Position numbers and translations under genes: made by a program. A DNA stretch of 64,000 nucleotides from Rhizobiales bacterium Ga0077537 (GTDB lineage: Bacteria > Pseudomonadota > Alphaproteobacteria > Rhizobiales > Hyphomicrobiaceae), in the NCBI GenBank assembly GCA_001464955.1, contig LNEM01000024.1, positions 1 to 64,000 on the forward strand, written 5' to 3'. The notes beneath the pieces are model-generated. The model saw nothing but the letters and a program-made list of their open reading frames with translations. It had not been told where the DNA came from and ran no database searches. Below, in pieces: positions 8,137 to 16,324 of this stretch (position 1 is the stretch's first letter; each line of letters opens with the position of its first letter).

Positions 8137-9719
8137 CCAACGCCAAGCACAATCGTCGTAACGTCGGCGCCGTTCGCACACGCGTCCCTGACCTTCACAT
8201 GCGGATCCGTGAGCTTGCAGACCGTGTGCGCCGGCAAGGTGGCGACCGCATCGCAGGCTGGGCTCCAGTGATCGAACGGCAAAGCTTCCGACCGGCGGCT
8301 GAAAACCTCGCCTGCTATCTGGCGCTGAGGTCGGAGGACCTCAGCGAACTGCAACTCGATCTCTCGGAGGCGGGCCTGTCCTCTCTCGGACGATGTGAGG
8401 CCAACGTGTTGGGCAATCTCGACGCGGTCGCCGCCGTGCTGGCCCGCATCGAGGGCAAGGAACCCGATCGTCTTCCGCCAGCCGGCTGGAAGCGCGCCCG
8501 TGATGTTCCACTGCAAGAGCAGGTCGAGGCGATCTTCGGGCGCGATCCTTCGGGTCCCCGCAGCCGGATCATGGTGACGCTCGGCACAAGCGCGGCCCAC
8601 GATCGGAGCCTCGTCGAAGGCCTGATTGCTGCAGGCGCCGACTGCGTGCGCATCAACTGTGCCCACGACGGTCCCGAGATCTGGGAGGCGATGATCCGCG
8701 TCACGCGTCAGGCCGCCGCCAAGCTCGAGCGCGATTGTCGTGTGCTGATGGACATCGCCGGGCCCAAGGTCCGCATTGCGTCTGTGGAGGGGGCCGATGG
8801 AAAGCGCGTCCACCTCGGCGACACGTTCTCGCTCGTGGCGCTTTCCGGGCGTGCCGACGACGATCGGGGCCTCGTCGCCGTCTGCAGCGAGGCGGTACCT
8901 CTCGAACTGCTCCAGAAAGGGCACAAGGTTCTGATCGATGACGGCAAGGTCGTGTGCGTCGTCGCGGAGAAAAACAACGAGCGCGTCAGACTGACGGTCG
9001 AAGCGGTCCGGCCAAAGGGCGTCAAGCTGCGACCGGGCAAAGGGCTCAACTTCCCCGACCTCGACCTCGCGATCCCTCCGTTGACCGCGAAGGATCTGGT
9101 CGACCTCGACTTCATCGCCGCACATGCCGATATCGTCGGCTTCTCCTTCGTGCAGCGCGCCACCGACGTGCAGCTGCTGCAGATGGAACTCGCAAAGCGC
9201 CTTGGCGAGAGACTGCTACCGCCGCTCGTTCTCAAAGTCGAGACGCGACTGGGCGTCGCCAATCTGCCCGACTTGATTGTGGCGGCTGCCGGTCGCCAGC
9301 CGACCGCAGTGATGATCGCGCGCGGCGATCTCGCTGTTGAACTCGGGCTGCAGCACATGTCCGAGGTCCAGGAGCAGATGCTCTGGCTCTGCGAAGCGGC
9401 GCACGTGCCCGTCGTGTGGGCAACCCAGGTGCTCGACAACCTGCTGAAGACGGGGATCCCGAGCCGTGCCGAGGCGACGGATGCCGCGATGGCGCAGCGT
9501 GCCGAGTGCGTCATGCTCAACAAGGGCGAGCATGCCGTCGAAACGGTACGGTTCCTCGACAACATTCTTCATCGGATGGACCGGCACGTTGCCAAGAAGT
9601 CGGCGCTCCTCGGTCCGTTGTCCCAATGGGCAACGACTGATCATCGAGGCCGATCGGGCAAACCGCCAAAACGATCGCGCAAGCCATCGCCCGGAGCGGC
9701 TGGCGCAGGTTCAGGTTGA
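8133..9719 (+). CDS. Pyruvate kinase-like protein with N-terminal extension and no C-terminal domain
   Basis: A 528-residue protein. Residues 1 to about 140 are not pyruvate kinase and are unfamiliar. From about 144 the barrel and B domain of pyruvate kinase follow: MVTLGTSAAHD, RINCAHD (R173, N175), MDIAGPKVRI, VLIDDGKV, GFSFVQRATDV, VLKVETRLGV, MIARGDLAVELG and VVWATQVLDN. The chain ends soon after VMLNKGEHAVET, where ordinary enzymes have MLSGETA and then a C-terminal allosteric domain of about 120 residues. The core metal and phosphate ligands are kept, so activity is possible but allosteric control should differ. GTG start overlaps the TerC remnant stop (GTGA). A paralogous, non-housekeeping role is inferred. 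Confidence 0.82.
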   Translation: MTNAKHNRRNVGAVRTRVPDLHMRIRELADRVRRQGGDRIAGWAPVIERQSFRPAAENLACYLALRSEDLSELQLDLSEAGLSSLGRCEANVLGNLDAVAAVLARIEGKEPDRLPPAGWKRARDVPLQEQVEAIFGRDPSGPRSRIMVTLGTSAAHDRSLVEGLIAAGADCVRINCAHDGPEIWEAMIRVTRQAAAKLERDCRVLMDIAGPKVRIASVEGADGKRVHLGDTFSLVALSGRADDDRGLVAVCSEAVPLELLQKGHKVLIDDGKVVCVVAEKNNERVRLTVEAVRPKGVKLRPGKGLNFPDLDLAIPPLTAKDLVDLDFIAAHADIVGFSFVQRATDVQLLQMELAKRLGERLLPPLVLKVETRLGVANLPDLIVAAAGRQPTAVMIARGDLAVELGLQHMSEVQEQMLWLCEAAHVPVVWATQVLDNLLKTGIPSRAEATDAAMAQRAECVMLNKGEHAVETVRFLDNILHRMDRHVAKKSALLGPLSQWATTDHRGRSGKPPKRSRKPSPGAAGAGSG

Positions 9720-10320
9720 CTACGCGTAGTCCCGAATGCAGTGGCGGCTTTGGCATTCGCCTGACGCCGAAGGCCGAGCCGGGGCAACCGATCATATCCT
9801 GCGGTTCCGCGACAATGCATGCAGATGTACTGCGCAGCACCGTTACAATCTTGGCGAAGACCTGATCGATCAGATTGAGGTCGGGGAAGAAGGCGGCAAG
9901 GAGCGCAGCTCTGCGCCGCCCGCTTCGACAGCGTCACTCAGGCTTTCGTTCCTGTGATCCGCGCCTATGTTCGCAGCTGCCGAATGCTGACTTCGGTGGG
10001 CCACTTGCGCACTTGGTATCCAATTGGCCCAGAACAGAAACCCAATGCTCGTCCGGTAGTAGCATGCGACCAGACATCGACGTCGGCGCGCGATCACTCG
10101 AGCGGCCTGAACGGTCCCATCAACACCACCCGATGCGAGTGAGGGAGTGGCAGCTAGCCCGGTGTTCGGCGCTAGCGCTGACGACTCCCGGAAAACTCCA
10201 TGCTTTCCTATCCGTTAGGACGAGCCACCCGAGTGGTTCCTATGTGGTTCCTGTGCCCCAAGCGACCTTGGTCGTACGGCTGCGCTGCATCCACAAGCCG
10301 TTGTTTTTTCTTGATTTTCC
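9720..10320. other. Non-coding stretch of about 600 bases
   Basis: No supported gene. Short open frames exist on both strands, but none has a ribosome binding site or recognisable residues. It lies between the pyruvate-kinase-like gene and the 3' end of the tRNA, and may hold decayed sequence. Confidence 0.5.
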
Positions 10321-10395
10321 TGGTGGGCGCGACAGGGATTGAACCTGTGACCCCACCCGTGTGAAGGGTGTGCTCTACCGCTGAGCTACGCGCCC
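10321..10395 (-). tRNA. tRNA-Val (anticodon CAC)
   Basis: On the minus strand the sequence folds as a full cloverleaf: acceptor GGGCGCG paired with CGCGCCC, D arm GCTC/GAGC, anticodon stem CACCC/GGGTG around the loop TTCACAC, and T arm ACAGG-TTCAATC-CCTGT. The anticodon is CAC, which reads GTG valine codons. The 3' CCA is encoded. Confidence 0.96.
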
Positions 10396-10524
10396 GAGCC
10401 TGAAGGCTCGCCAGAGAACGGTCTTATCGAGCGACGGCATCCGGCTGTCAAGCGGAACGCCTGCCCGCCACGCCACGGAGCCGCCGCGCGGCGGACCGTC
10501 GCAAGCGGCACGGCCCAATGGTCC

Positions 10525-11874
10525 TCAGACCGCCATCGAGTGACGCGCCCGGCTGCCTCCGAGGTAAGCGTCGAACTCGGCGCAGATGCTGCGCACGAAC
10601 GGCCGTCCCCGCTCCGTCACCTCGAGCCGGTCGTCATCGAGCGCCACGAGGCCGTCCGCATCGCCACGGGCGACGTCGCCGATGCGCGCGAGCACCGGGC
10701 GCGCCGCTTCGCCGAAGCGGTCGACGAGGGCACGCATCGAGACGCGGAAATCGCACATCAGCCGCTCGATGAGGAACGCGCGCACCCGGTCGTCGCTGCT
10801 CACCGCGAAGCCCCGCGCCGTGGCCAGTTCCCCATTCCCGATGCGCCGCTCGTACTCGCCCGCCGCGACGGAATTCTGCACGAAGCCACCCGGTAGCTTG
10901 CCGATCGCCGAGGCTCCGAAGCCGATCAGCGTATCGGCCCCGTCGCTGGTGTAGCCTTGGAAATTGCGCCTGAGATCAGCCGACGAGAGGCTGTCGCCGG
11001 AGCGGGCGAAATGATCAATGCCGACGCGCGCATAGCCAGCATCGACCAGCCGGCGTACGATCGCCTGTGACTGGGCATAGCGATCGTCTGCGCCGGGAAG
11101 CGTCGAGCTGTCGATCAGGCGCTGATGGCGCATCCGTTCCGGCAGATGGGCATAGCCGAACGTCGCGATTCGCTCGGGCTCGAGCCGCAGCACGTCGTCG
11201 AGCGTCCGGCCGAGGCTGTCGAGCGTCTGCAACGGGAGACCATAGACGAGATCGACGTTGACCGATCGCACGCCGTGCGCCCGGAAGAGATCCACCGCGC
11301 GCTGCGTCACGGCGAAGTCCTGGAGACGCCCGATCGCCGCCTGCACCGCCGGATCGAAATCCTGCACACCGAACGAGACCCGGTTGACGCCCGCCGCCGC
11401 GAATGCCGCCACCTGATCCTCGCGCAGGTGCCGGGGATCGACCTCGACGGCATTTTCACCGTCGGGATCGATGTCGTAGGCTGCGGCGAACGCGCCCGCG
11501 AGCCGCTGGATGTCACCTGGCTCGAGCATGCTCGGCGAGCCCCCGCCCCAGTGCAGATGCGAAGCCGTCAGCCGGGCTCGATGCCGGGCGGCGACGATCC
11601 CGATTTCTCCGACGACCGCCTCCACGTAACGGCTCACGGGATCGTAACGGCGCACGGCCTTCGTGTTGCAGGCGCAGTAGTGGCAGAGCGCGTGGCAGAA
11701 CGGGATGTGCACGTAGAGCGAGATCGGCTGATCTGTCGCCAGCGCCGCGAGCCAACCGTCGTAGATTTCGGGCCCGATCTCGGGCTTGAAGTGATTGGCC
11801 GTCGGATAGCTCGTGTAGCGCGGCAGGGCGCGGGCATGGCGCCGGACGAGTGCGGCATCAGTCGTCGTGTCCAT
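10525..11874 (-). CDS. hemN: Oxygen-independent coproporphyrinogen III dehydrogenase
   Basis: A 449-residue radical SAM enzyme that decarboxylates coproporphyrinogen III to protoporphyrinogen IX without oxygen in haem synthesis. The [4Fe-4S] ligands are in the HemN-type motif C60-x3-C64-x2-C67-x-C69 (PFCHALCHYCACN), after PRYTSYPTA near the N-terminus. GGGSPSML, VDLVYGLPLQT and the C-terminal HemN domain with LIGFGASAIG are all present, so this is true HemN rather than HemW. It is divergent from an FnrN-type regulator, with two FNR-type boxes between them, so induction under low oxygen is expected. Confidence 0.96.
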   Translation of the reverse strand: MDTTTDAALVRRHARALPRYTSYPTANHFKPEIGPEIYDGWLAALATDQPISLYVHIPFCHALCHYCACNTKAVRRYDPVSRYVEAVVGEIGIVAARHRARLTASHLHWGGGSPSMLEPGDIQRLAGAFAAAYDIDPDGENAVEVDPRHLREDQVAAFAAAGVNRVSFGVQDFDPAVQAAIGRLQDFAVTQRAVDLFRAHGVRSVNVDLVYGLPLQTLDSLGRTLDDVLRLEPERIATFGYAHLPERMRHQRLIDSSTLPGADDRYAQSQAIVRRLVDAGYARVGIDHFARSGDSLSSADLRRNFQGYTSDGADTLIGFGASAIGKLPGGFVQNSVAAGEYERRIGNGELATARGFAVSSDDRVRAFLIERLMCDFRVSMRALVDRFGEAARPVLARIGDVARGDADGLVALDDDRLEVTERGRPFVRSICAEFDAYLGGSRARHSMAV

Positions 11875-11936
11875 GACCTCTCCATCTGCACGGGCGGCAT
11901 CTGGACAAACCGTAGGCGTGGACGATCAGCCGGCGT

Positions 11937-11950
11937 TTGACCCATCTCAA
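11937..11950. promoter_or_regulatory. FNR/FixK-type box upstream of hemN
   Basis: TTGACCCATCTCAA fits TTGA-N6-TCAA, the core of the FNR/FixK site. It is 63 bases upstream of the hemN start and could activate hemN. One half-site is only TCAA, so it is the weaker of the two boxes. Confidence 0.6.
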
Positions 11951-11994
11951 ATCCCGGTATCGCGGACCGGCCGGACCGTGGAGACGCTTGGCGA

Positions 11995-12008
11995 TTGATC
12001 CCGGTCAA
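11995..12008. promoter_or_regulatory. FNR/FixK-type box upstream of fnrN
   Basis: TTGATCCCGGTCAA matches TTGAT-N4-(A/G)TCAA closely. It lies 65 bases before the likely fnrN start at 12073, a place that suits autoregulation, and may also serve hemN. Confidence 0.75.
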
Positions 12009-12072
12009 ACCGCGAGGCAGCGGCCTCGGGCCAACACTGTCCGGCAACTGCCTCCGGACGAAGCCTAGAGCC

Positions 12073-12786
12073 ATGCGCCCAACTTGCCGCACATGTGCGA
12101 TCCGACCCAGCGCGGTCTGCCGAGCCCTCCCGCCCGAGGCGCTCGACCAGATCAATCGCCTGTCGCACCGCAAACACCTGACCGCCGGCCGGACACTGTT
12201 CGCCGCCGAGGATGGCGACCACACGGTTGCGACGGTGCTCGCCGGTGTGGCCAAGACGTCGGTGACATCCGCCGACGGTCGGACACAGATCGTCGGCCTG
12301 CATTTCCCGGGCGACTTCATCGGCCGCCCCCATGCGGCCGGCAGTGCGAACATGGTCGAAGCAGCGACCGACATGGATGTGTGCCTGTTCGACAAGAGCC
12401 GGTTCGAAGCCCTGTTGCGTGAGCACGACGGCCTGAGCCGACTTCTCATGGCACGCATGACCGAGGACCTGGACGCGGCCCGGCAATGGATGTTCCTCCT
12501 TGGCCACAAGTCGGCGGCGGAGCGGCTGGCGAGTTTCATCGCGCTGTGCATCGACCGCCTCGAGCCGCGCTGCGGCGCCGACACGGAGGCAAAGCCGGCG
12601 TCCCGCATCGATCTGCCCCTCTCGCGCACCGAGATCGGCCATTTCCTCGGCCTGACCATAGAGACGGTGAGCCGCGTGTTGCGCCGCCTCCAGACCGCGG
12701 GCGTCATCGAAATCGAGAGCGGCCGGGGCATTCGCGTGGTCGACCGCGAGGCCCTTGCCGCGACTGCATCGGCGGCGACGGACTGA
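12073..12786 (+). CDS. fnrN: FnrN-type Crp/Fnr oxygen-sensing regulator
   Basis: A 237-residue Crp/Fnr regulator. The start is at the ATG at 12073, where the [4Fe-4S] ligand motif begins at once: C5-x2-C8-x7-C16, with a fourth cysteine C104 in the beta-barrel domain. This spacing is that of FnrN, not of FixK, which lacks these cysteines. The C-terminal helix-turn-helix reads SRTEIGHFLGLTIETVSRVL, with the E-x-x-SR residues that contact TTGA half-sites. It should be a direct oxygen sensor that activates hemN and itself through the boxes at 11937 and 11995. The frame is open upstream but crosses the second box. Confidence 0.92.
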   Translation: MRPTCRTCAIRPSAVCRALPPEALDQINRLSHRKHLTAGRTLFAAEDGDHTVATVLAGVAKTSVTSADGRTQIVGLHFPGDFIGRPHAAGSANMVEAATDMDVCLFDKSRFEALLREHDGLSRLLMARMTEDLDAARQWMFLLGHKSAAERLASFIALCIDRLEPRCGADTEAKPASRIDLPLSRTEIGHFLGLTIETVSRVLRRLQTAGVIEIESGRGIRVVDREALAATASAATD

Positions 12787-12868
12787 AGCGTCATTACGAG
12801 TTTCGCCGTTTCACCTTGAAAGGCGTAGCGGGCCGCGGGAAGGTTCGGACACCCCCGCACGCGAGGAC

Positions 12869-14041
12869 ATGACCGTGAGTGACCCCGACCCGACGAACCC
12901 GATGCGCGGCCCGAACCGCTTCAAGCTCGGCATCTTCAGCGCCAACTGCGACGGCGGCCTCACCATGAGCCTTGCGCCAGAGCGCTGGCGGGCCGACTGG
13001 GACGATATCGTCGCCATGTGCCGGATCGCGGACGACGCGGGCCTCGAGTTCATCCTTCCCGTCGCCAAATGGCGGGGCTATCAGGGCAAGGCGAACATCT
13101 ACGGCCGATCCTACGAGACGCTGACCCACAGCGCCGCGATCGGCGCCCTGACGAAACGCATCTGCGTGTTCTCGACCATCCACGTGCCGCTCGTGACGCC
13201 GGCGTTCGGCGCCAAGGCGCTCGCGACCATCGATCACGTCACCCACGGCCGCGCCGGCCTCAACATCGTCTGCGGCTGGAACCAGGAGGAGTTCGATCTC
13301 CACGGCGTGACCATCGACCAGGATCGCCGCTACGAGCATGGCCTCGAATGGTTCAAGGTCTGGTCGAAACTGCTCGAAGGCGGGCCGGAGTTCGACTGGA
13401 AGGGCGAGTTCTTCGACCTGAAGCGGCTCTCGACGGACCCGCTCTCGGTCCAGAAGCCGCGGCCCCTGGTGATGTCTGCGGGCTTCTCGCCGAAGGGTCG
13501 CGACTTCGCCGCCCAGGCCGCCGACGCGCTGTTCACGACGATGACCGATCTCGAACAGGCCCCCGCTTTCCTGGCAGATGTCGCAGCCCACATGGCCCGC
13601 TACGACCGGAGCGTGCCCGTCTACGTCATGGGGCACGTCGTCTGCCGGCCGACCCGCGCCGAGGCGGATGACTTCTACCACTACTTCGCCGAGGAGCACG
13701 CCGACGCGGACGGACAGGCCTACTATCGCCGCCAGCGCGGCACAAAGGTCGGCGTCGGCGCCGCAACGGCAGGCCGCCCCCTCGAGAACCGCTTCATGCG
13801 CCAGTCCGGGAAACGCTACGACGGCGCCTATCCCGGCACCTTCCCCATGGTCGGAACGCCCGACGATGTTGCGGCCGACATGGCCCGCATGGCCGCCGCA
13901 GGCCTCGCCGGCTGCTCGGTCGCGTTCCTCGATTACCTGAAGGAGATCCCCTACTTCGTCGCCGAGGTCGTGCCACGGCTCGAGCGCATGGGTCTTCGCG
14001 CCCCGGTCAGTGCTGCTCCAGCAGGCGACCGAAGCCGCTGA
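12869..14041 (+). CDS. LLM-class flavin-dependent monooxygenase (RutA/SsuD-like)
   Basis: A 390-residue bacterial luciferase-like (LLM) monooxygenase that would use FMNH2 and oxygen. LEFILPVAKWRGYQG, FSTIHVPLVTP, HGRAGLNIVCGWNQEEF and PLVMSAGFSPKGR are the usual landmarks and lie closest to RutA and alkanesulfonate monooxygenases. No partner flavin reductase is adjacent. Start ATG at 12869 follows GAGG; the frame is open further upstream into fnrN but that part is a chance frame. Its 3' end overlaps the convergent racemase-like gene by 35 bases. Substrate unknown. Confidence 0.85.
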   Translation: MTVSDPDPTNPMRGPNRFKLGIFSANCDGGLTMSLAPERWRADWDDIVAMCRIADDAGLEFILPVAKWRGYQGKANIYGRSYETLTHSAAIGALTKRICVFSTIHVPLVTPAFGAKALATIDHVTHGRAGLNIVCGWNQEEFDLHGVTIDQDRRYEHGLEWFKVWSKLLEGGPEFDWKGEFFDLKRLSTDPLSVQKPRPLVMSAGFSPKGRDFAAQAADALFTTMTDLEQAPAFLADVAAHMARYDRSVPVYVMGHVVCRPTRAEADDFYHYFAEEHADADGQAYYRRQRGTKVGVGAATAGRPLENRFMRQSGKRYDGAYPGTFPMVGTPDDVAADMARMAAAGLAGCSVAFLDYLKEIPYFVAEVVPRLERMGLRAPVSAAPAGDRSR

Positions 14042-14747
14042 TCCGGTCAGCAATGCCGGCGAGTCGCAGCGCCTGCCAGAGCGTCGACTGCGTCGAGGTG
14101 ATGACGGGCTTGCCGAGCGCCTCCTCGAGTGGCGCGATCACCGTGTGCGAGCGCGTGTTGAGGCACGACATGACAAGCGCATCGGCCGTCGGATCGCACC
14201 CCCGCTTGCCGAGATCGAAGAGCGTCTCGGGCTCCGGCTCCGCCAGCCGGAAGCCGTCGGAGATACCGAGGAACGCACCCCCCCGGACATCGAAGCCCGC
14301 GCTCGTGAAATAGTCGTGCTCGGCCTCGTCTACTTTGGCCGGATAGGGCGAGACGATGGAAATACGGCTCGCGCCGACGGCCTTGAGGCCGCTCAGGATG
14401 GCATGCGCCGCCGTGGTCGCGGGCACGTCGTAGCCCTCGGCGATCTCGGCACGCAGATGCGCGTCATAGGCGAGGCCCTGCACGATGCTCGACGCCGTGC
14501 AGCCGTAGGCGATCACGTGCGGAAAGATGCTGGAGAGCTGCCGGACAGCCGACTTGCCCTCGGTCCGGTCCATCTCGATCAATGTTTCGGCCGTCGTGTC
14601 GGCGGGAATGAACATGCGCGAGAAATGAACGCTCACGCCCTCCGGAACGACGCCCGAAGCCCAGGGCTCCATGACGGTGTTGACGCTCGGCATCACGATT
14701 CCGATGCGCGCGCGACGCCCGGGGCCGTTCAGGAATGGCGGTGGCAT
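14007..14747 (-). CDS. Asp/Glu racemase superfamily protein (maleate isomerase/arylmalonate decarboxylase-like)
   Basis: A 246-residue protein. It begins with RARIGIVMPSVNTVMEPW, typical of maleate cis-trans isomerase and arylmalonate decarboxylase. Two cysteines sit at the catalytic places: C83 in YGCTASS and C195 in MSCLNTRS, so it is more like an isomerase or racemase with a Cys pair than a decarboxylase with one Cys. A start at 14747 with GAGGCGC upstream fits. It lies 149 bases downstream of boxA on the same strand. The reaction, isomerisation or racemisation of a small dicarboxylic or hydroxy acid, is inferred. Confidence 0.82.
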   Translation of the reverse strand: MPPPFLNGPGRRARIGIVMPSVNTVMEPWASGVVPEGVSVHFSRMFIPADTTAETLIEMDRTEGKSAVRQLSSIFPHVIAYGCTASSIVQGLAYDAHLRAEIAEGYDVPATTAAHAILSGLKAVGASRISIVSPYPAKVDEAEHDYFTSAGFDVRGGAFLGISDGFRLAEPEPETLFDLGKRGCDPTADALVMSCLNTRSHTVIAPLEEALGKPVITSTQSTLWQALRLAGIADRISGFGRLLEQH

Positions 14748-14896
14748 GGGCGCGCCTCGTGTGTTGGCTCGGTTTCTGATCTGGTTCGGTCTGCGAACGC
14801 TCGTGACGCAGCCCGACCGGAACCGATGCTGTCGACTGCGATCACCTCCTGTCAACGGCGAACACGACCGACACCCCCTCACCGGAATGGGCTGGC

Positions 14897-16093
14897 TCAG
14901 TACGTCTCGACGTGAAAGCGCCCTTCGGCCCTGAGGCGGGGCTTTAGCTCGTCCCAATCGAGCGCCGACCGGGCGGCGATCTCGGCCAGCGCCTCCTCGA
15001 CGCCTTCCTCCATGCCTTTGAGGCCACAGACGAAGATGTGCGTCTTGGGATCGCCGAGCAGACGGCCGACGCTTTCACCCTCGGCACGCATGCGATCCTG
15101 CACGTACTCCTTCGGTCGTCCCGGCAGGCGCGAATAGACGAGATGTTTCTCGAGCAGGCTGTCGGGCACCTTCTGCAAGGGCCCGAAATAGGGAAGCTCC
15201 TCCGGCCGGCGCGCGCCGAAGAAGAGCGCCATGCGGCCCGGCGCGCCCGGTTGCGCCCGTCGCCGGCGCTCCGTGAAGGCCCGGAAGGGCGCCGAGCCCG
15301 TCCCCGTGCACACCATCAGCACGTTCGCGCTCGGGTCGTCCGGCATCAGGAACGTGGCACCGAACGGCCCCGTAACGGCGACCCGGTCGCCGACCTTCAG
15401 GTTGCACAGCCAGTCCGAGATGAGCCCGCCCGGTACCCGCTTCACGGTCAACGCGAGATTGTTGGCGTTGCGCTTCTCCCCGTCCCGCGCCGACGCGACC
15501 GAGTAGAGCCTGAGCGGATAGGGTTTTCCATCGGGATCGCTGATCGGCGGCACGATGCCGATCGACTGCCCCTCGAGGACCGGAAACTGCACGTCGCCGA
15601 GCCCAAGGACGATATGTCGGACGTCACTCTCCGCGTCCACCGCCGTGATTCGGTAGTTGCCTTGCACGGTAGCCACAACGGGCTTCGACCGCGGAAAGAC
15701 GTTGACGGCCGGCTTCGCCGCCGACTTGGGCGCCACCGCGCGCCCACCGCCGCCGGCATGCGCCGCCGCGATCAACGCTCCGGCCTCCGGATCGACCGCC
15801 TCCTCGACAGGCAGATCCCCCCCGACGTCGCCCTGCGCCGGCAGTTCCTGCCAGGAGAACTGCTCTGCCAGCGAATAGGGTGTCGTCACGATGCGCCAGT
15901 TGTCGATCGAGCCTGTCGGGCATGGTGCGATGCAGTCGAGGCACCCGTTGCACAGTTCCGGATCGACGACGTAGTTGTTGTCGTCATGGCTCACCGCGCC
16001 GACGCTGCATGTCGCCTCGCAGGTCCCGCAGCGGATGCAGATTTCCGGGTCGATGAGATGCTGCTTGATCACCGATACAGCCGGCCGCTCCAT
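14897..16093 (-). CDS. boxA: BoxA-like ferredoxin-NADPH reductase component (benzoyl-CoA epoxidase subunit A homologue)
   Basis: A 398-residue iron-sulfur flavoprotein. Two [4Fe-4S] clusters lie near the N-terminus: C19-x2-C22-x2-C25-x3-C29 and C48-x2-C51-x2-C54-x3-C58, followed by PTGSIDNWR. After a Pro/Ala-rich linker come an FAD-binding RLYSVAS motif and an NADPH-binding VCTGTGSAPFRAF motif. This order and length are those of BoxA, which passes electrons from NADPH to the diiron epoxidase BoxB. No BoxB or BoxC gene is in the window, so its partner is unknown. Start ATG at 16093 has GGAG upstream. Divergent from a TRAP transporter gene. Confidence 0.82.
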   Translation of the reverse strand: MERPAVSVIKQHLIDPEICIRCGTCEATCSVGAVSHDDNNYVVDPELCNGCLDCIAPCPTGSIDNWRIVTTPYSLAEQFSWQELPAQGDVGGDLPVEEAVDPEAGALIAAAHAGGGGRAVAPKSAAKPAVNVFPRSKPVVATVQGNYRITAVDAESDVRHIVLGLGDVQFPVLEGQSIGIVPPISDPDGKPYPLRLYSVASARDGEKRNANNLALTVKRVPGGLISDWLCNLKVGDRVAVTGPFGATFLMPDDPSANVLMVCTGTGSAPFRAFTERRRRAQPGAPGRMALFFGARRPEELPYFGPLQKVPDSLLEKHLVYSRLPGRPKEYVQDRMRAEGESVGRLLGDPKTHIFVCGLKGMEEGVEEALAEIAARSALDWDELKPRLRAEGRFHVETY

Positions 16094-16324
16094 TGCCCAC
16101 TCCTGCTCATCGCCCGTAATCGCCATCGCCGCCACGAACACATGGCATGGGCGCCGTGAGGTAACCACGGGCTCCATGGCCATCTGCCCAAAAAAACATC
16201 GTTCCCAGCCAACCAACGATCACAAGGGGCAACGATGCCCGCTTGCAGCTTCTGAATTTTTCCGCTCAAAGTACGGACATGATCCCGCCGGGGATCCGTT
16301 ACAAGGTCACTTGGGAGGGTTTGA

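Noticed and set aside
9870-10097. 75-codon minus-strand frame between the pyruvate-kinase-like gene and the tRNA
   Set aside because: No ribosome binding site and no recognisable family; could be decayed coding sequence but not supported.
13018-13671. 217-codon frame inside the LLM monooxygenase
   Set aside because: An out-of-frame shadow; the monooxygenase frame has all family motifs.
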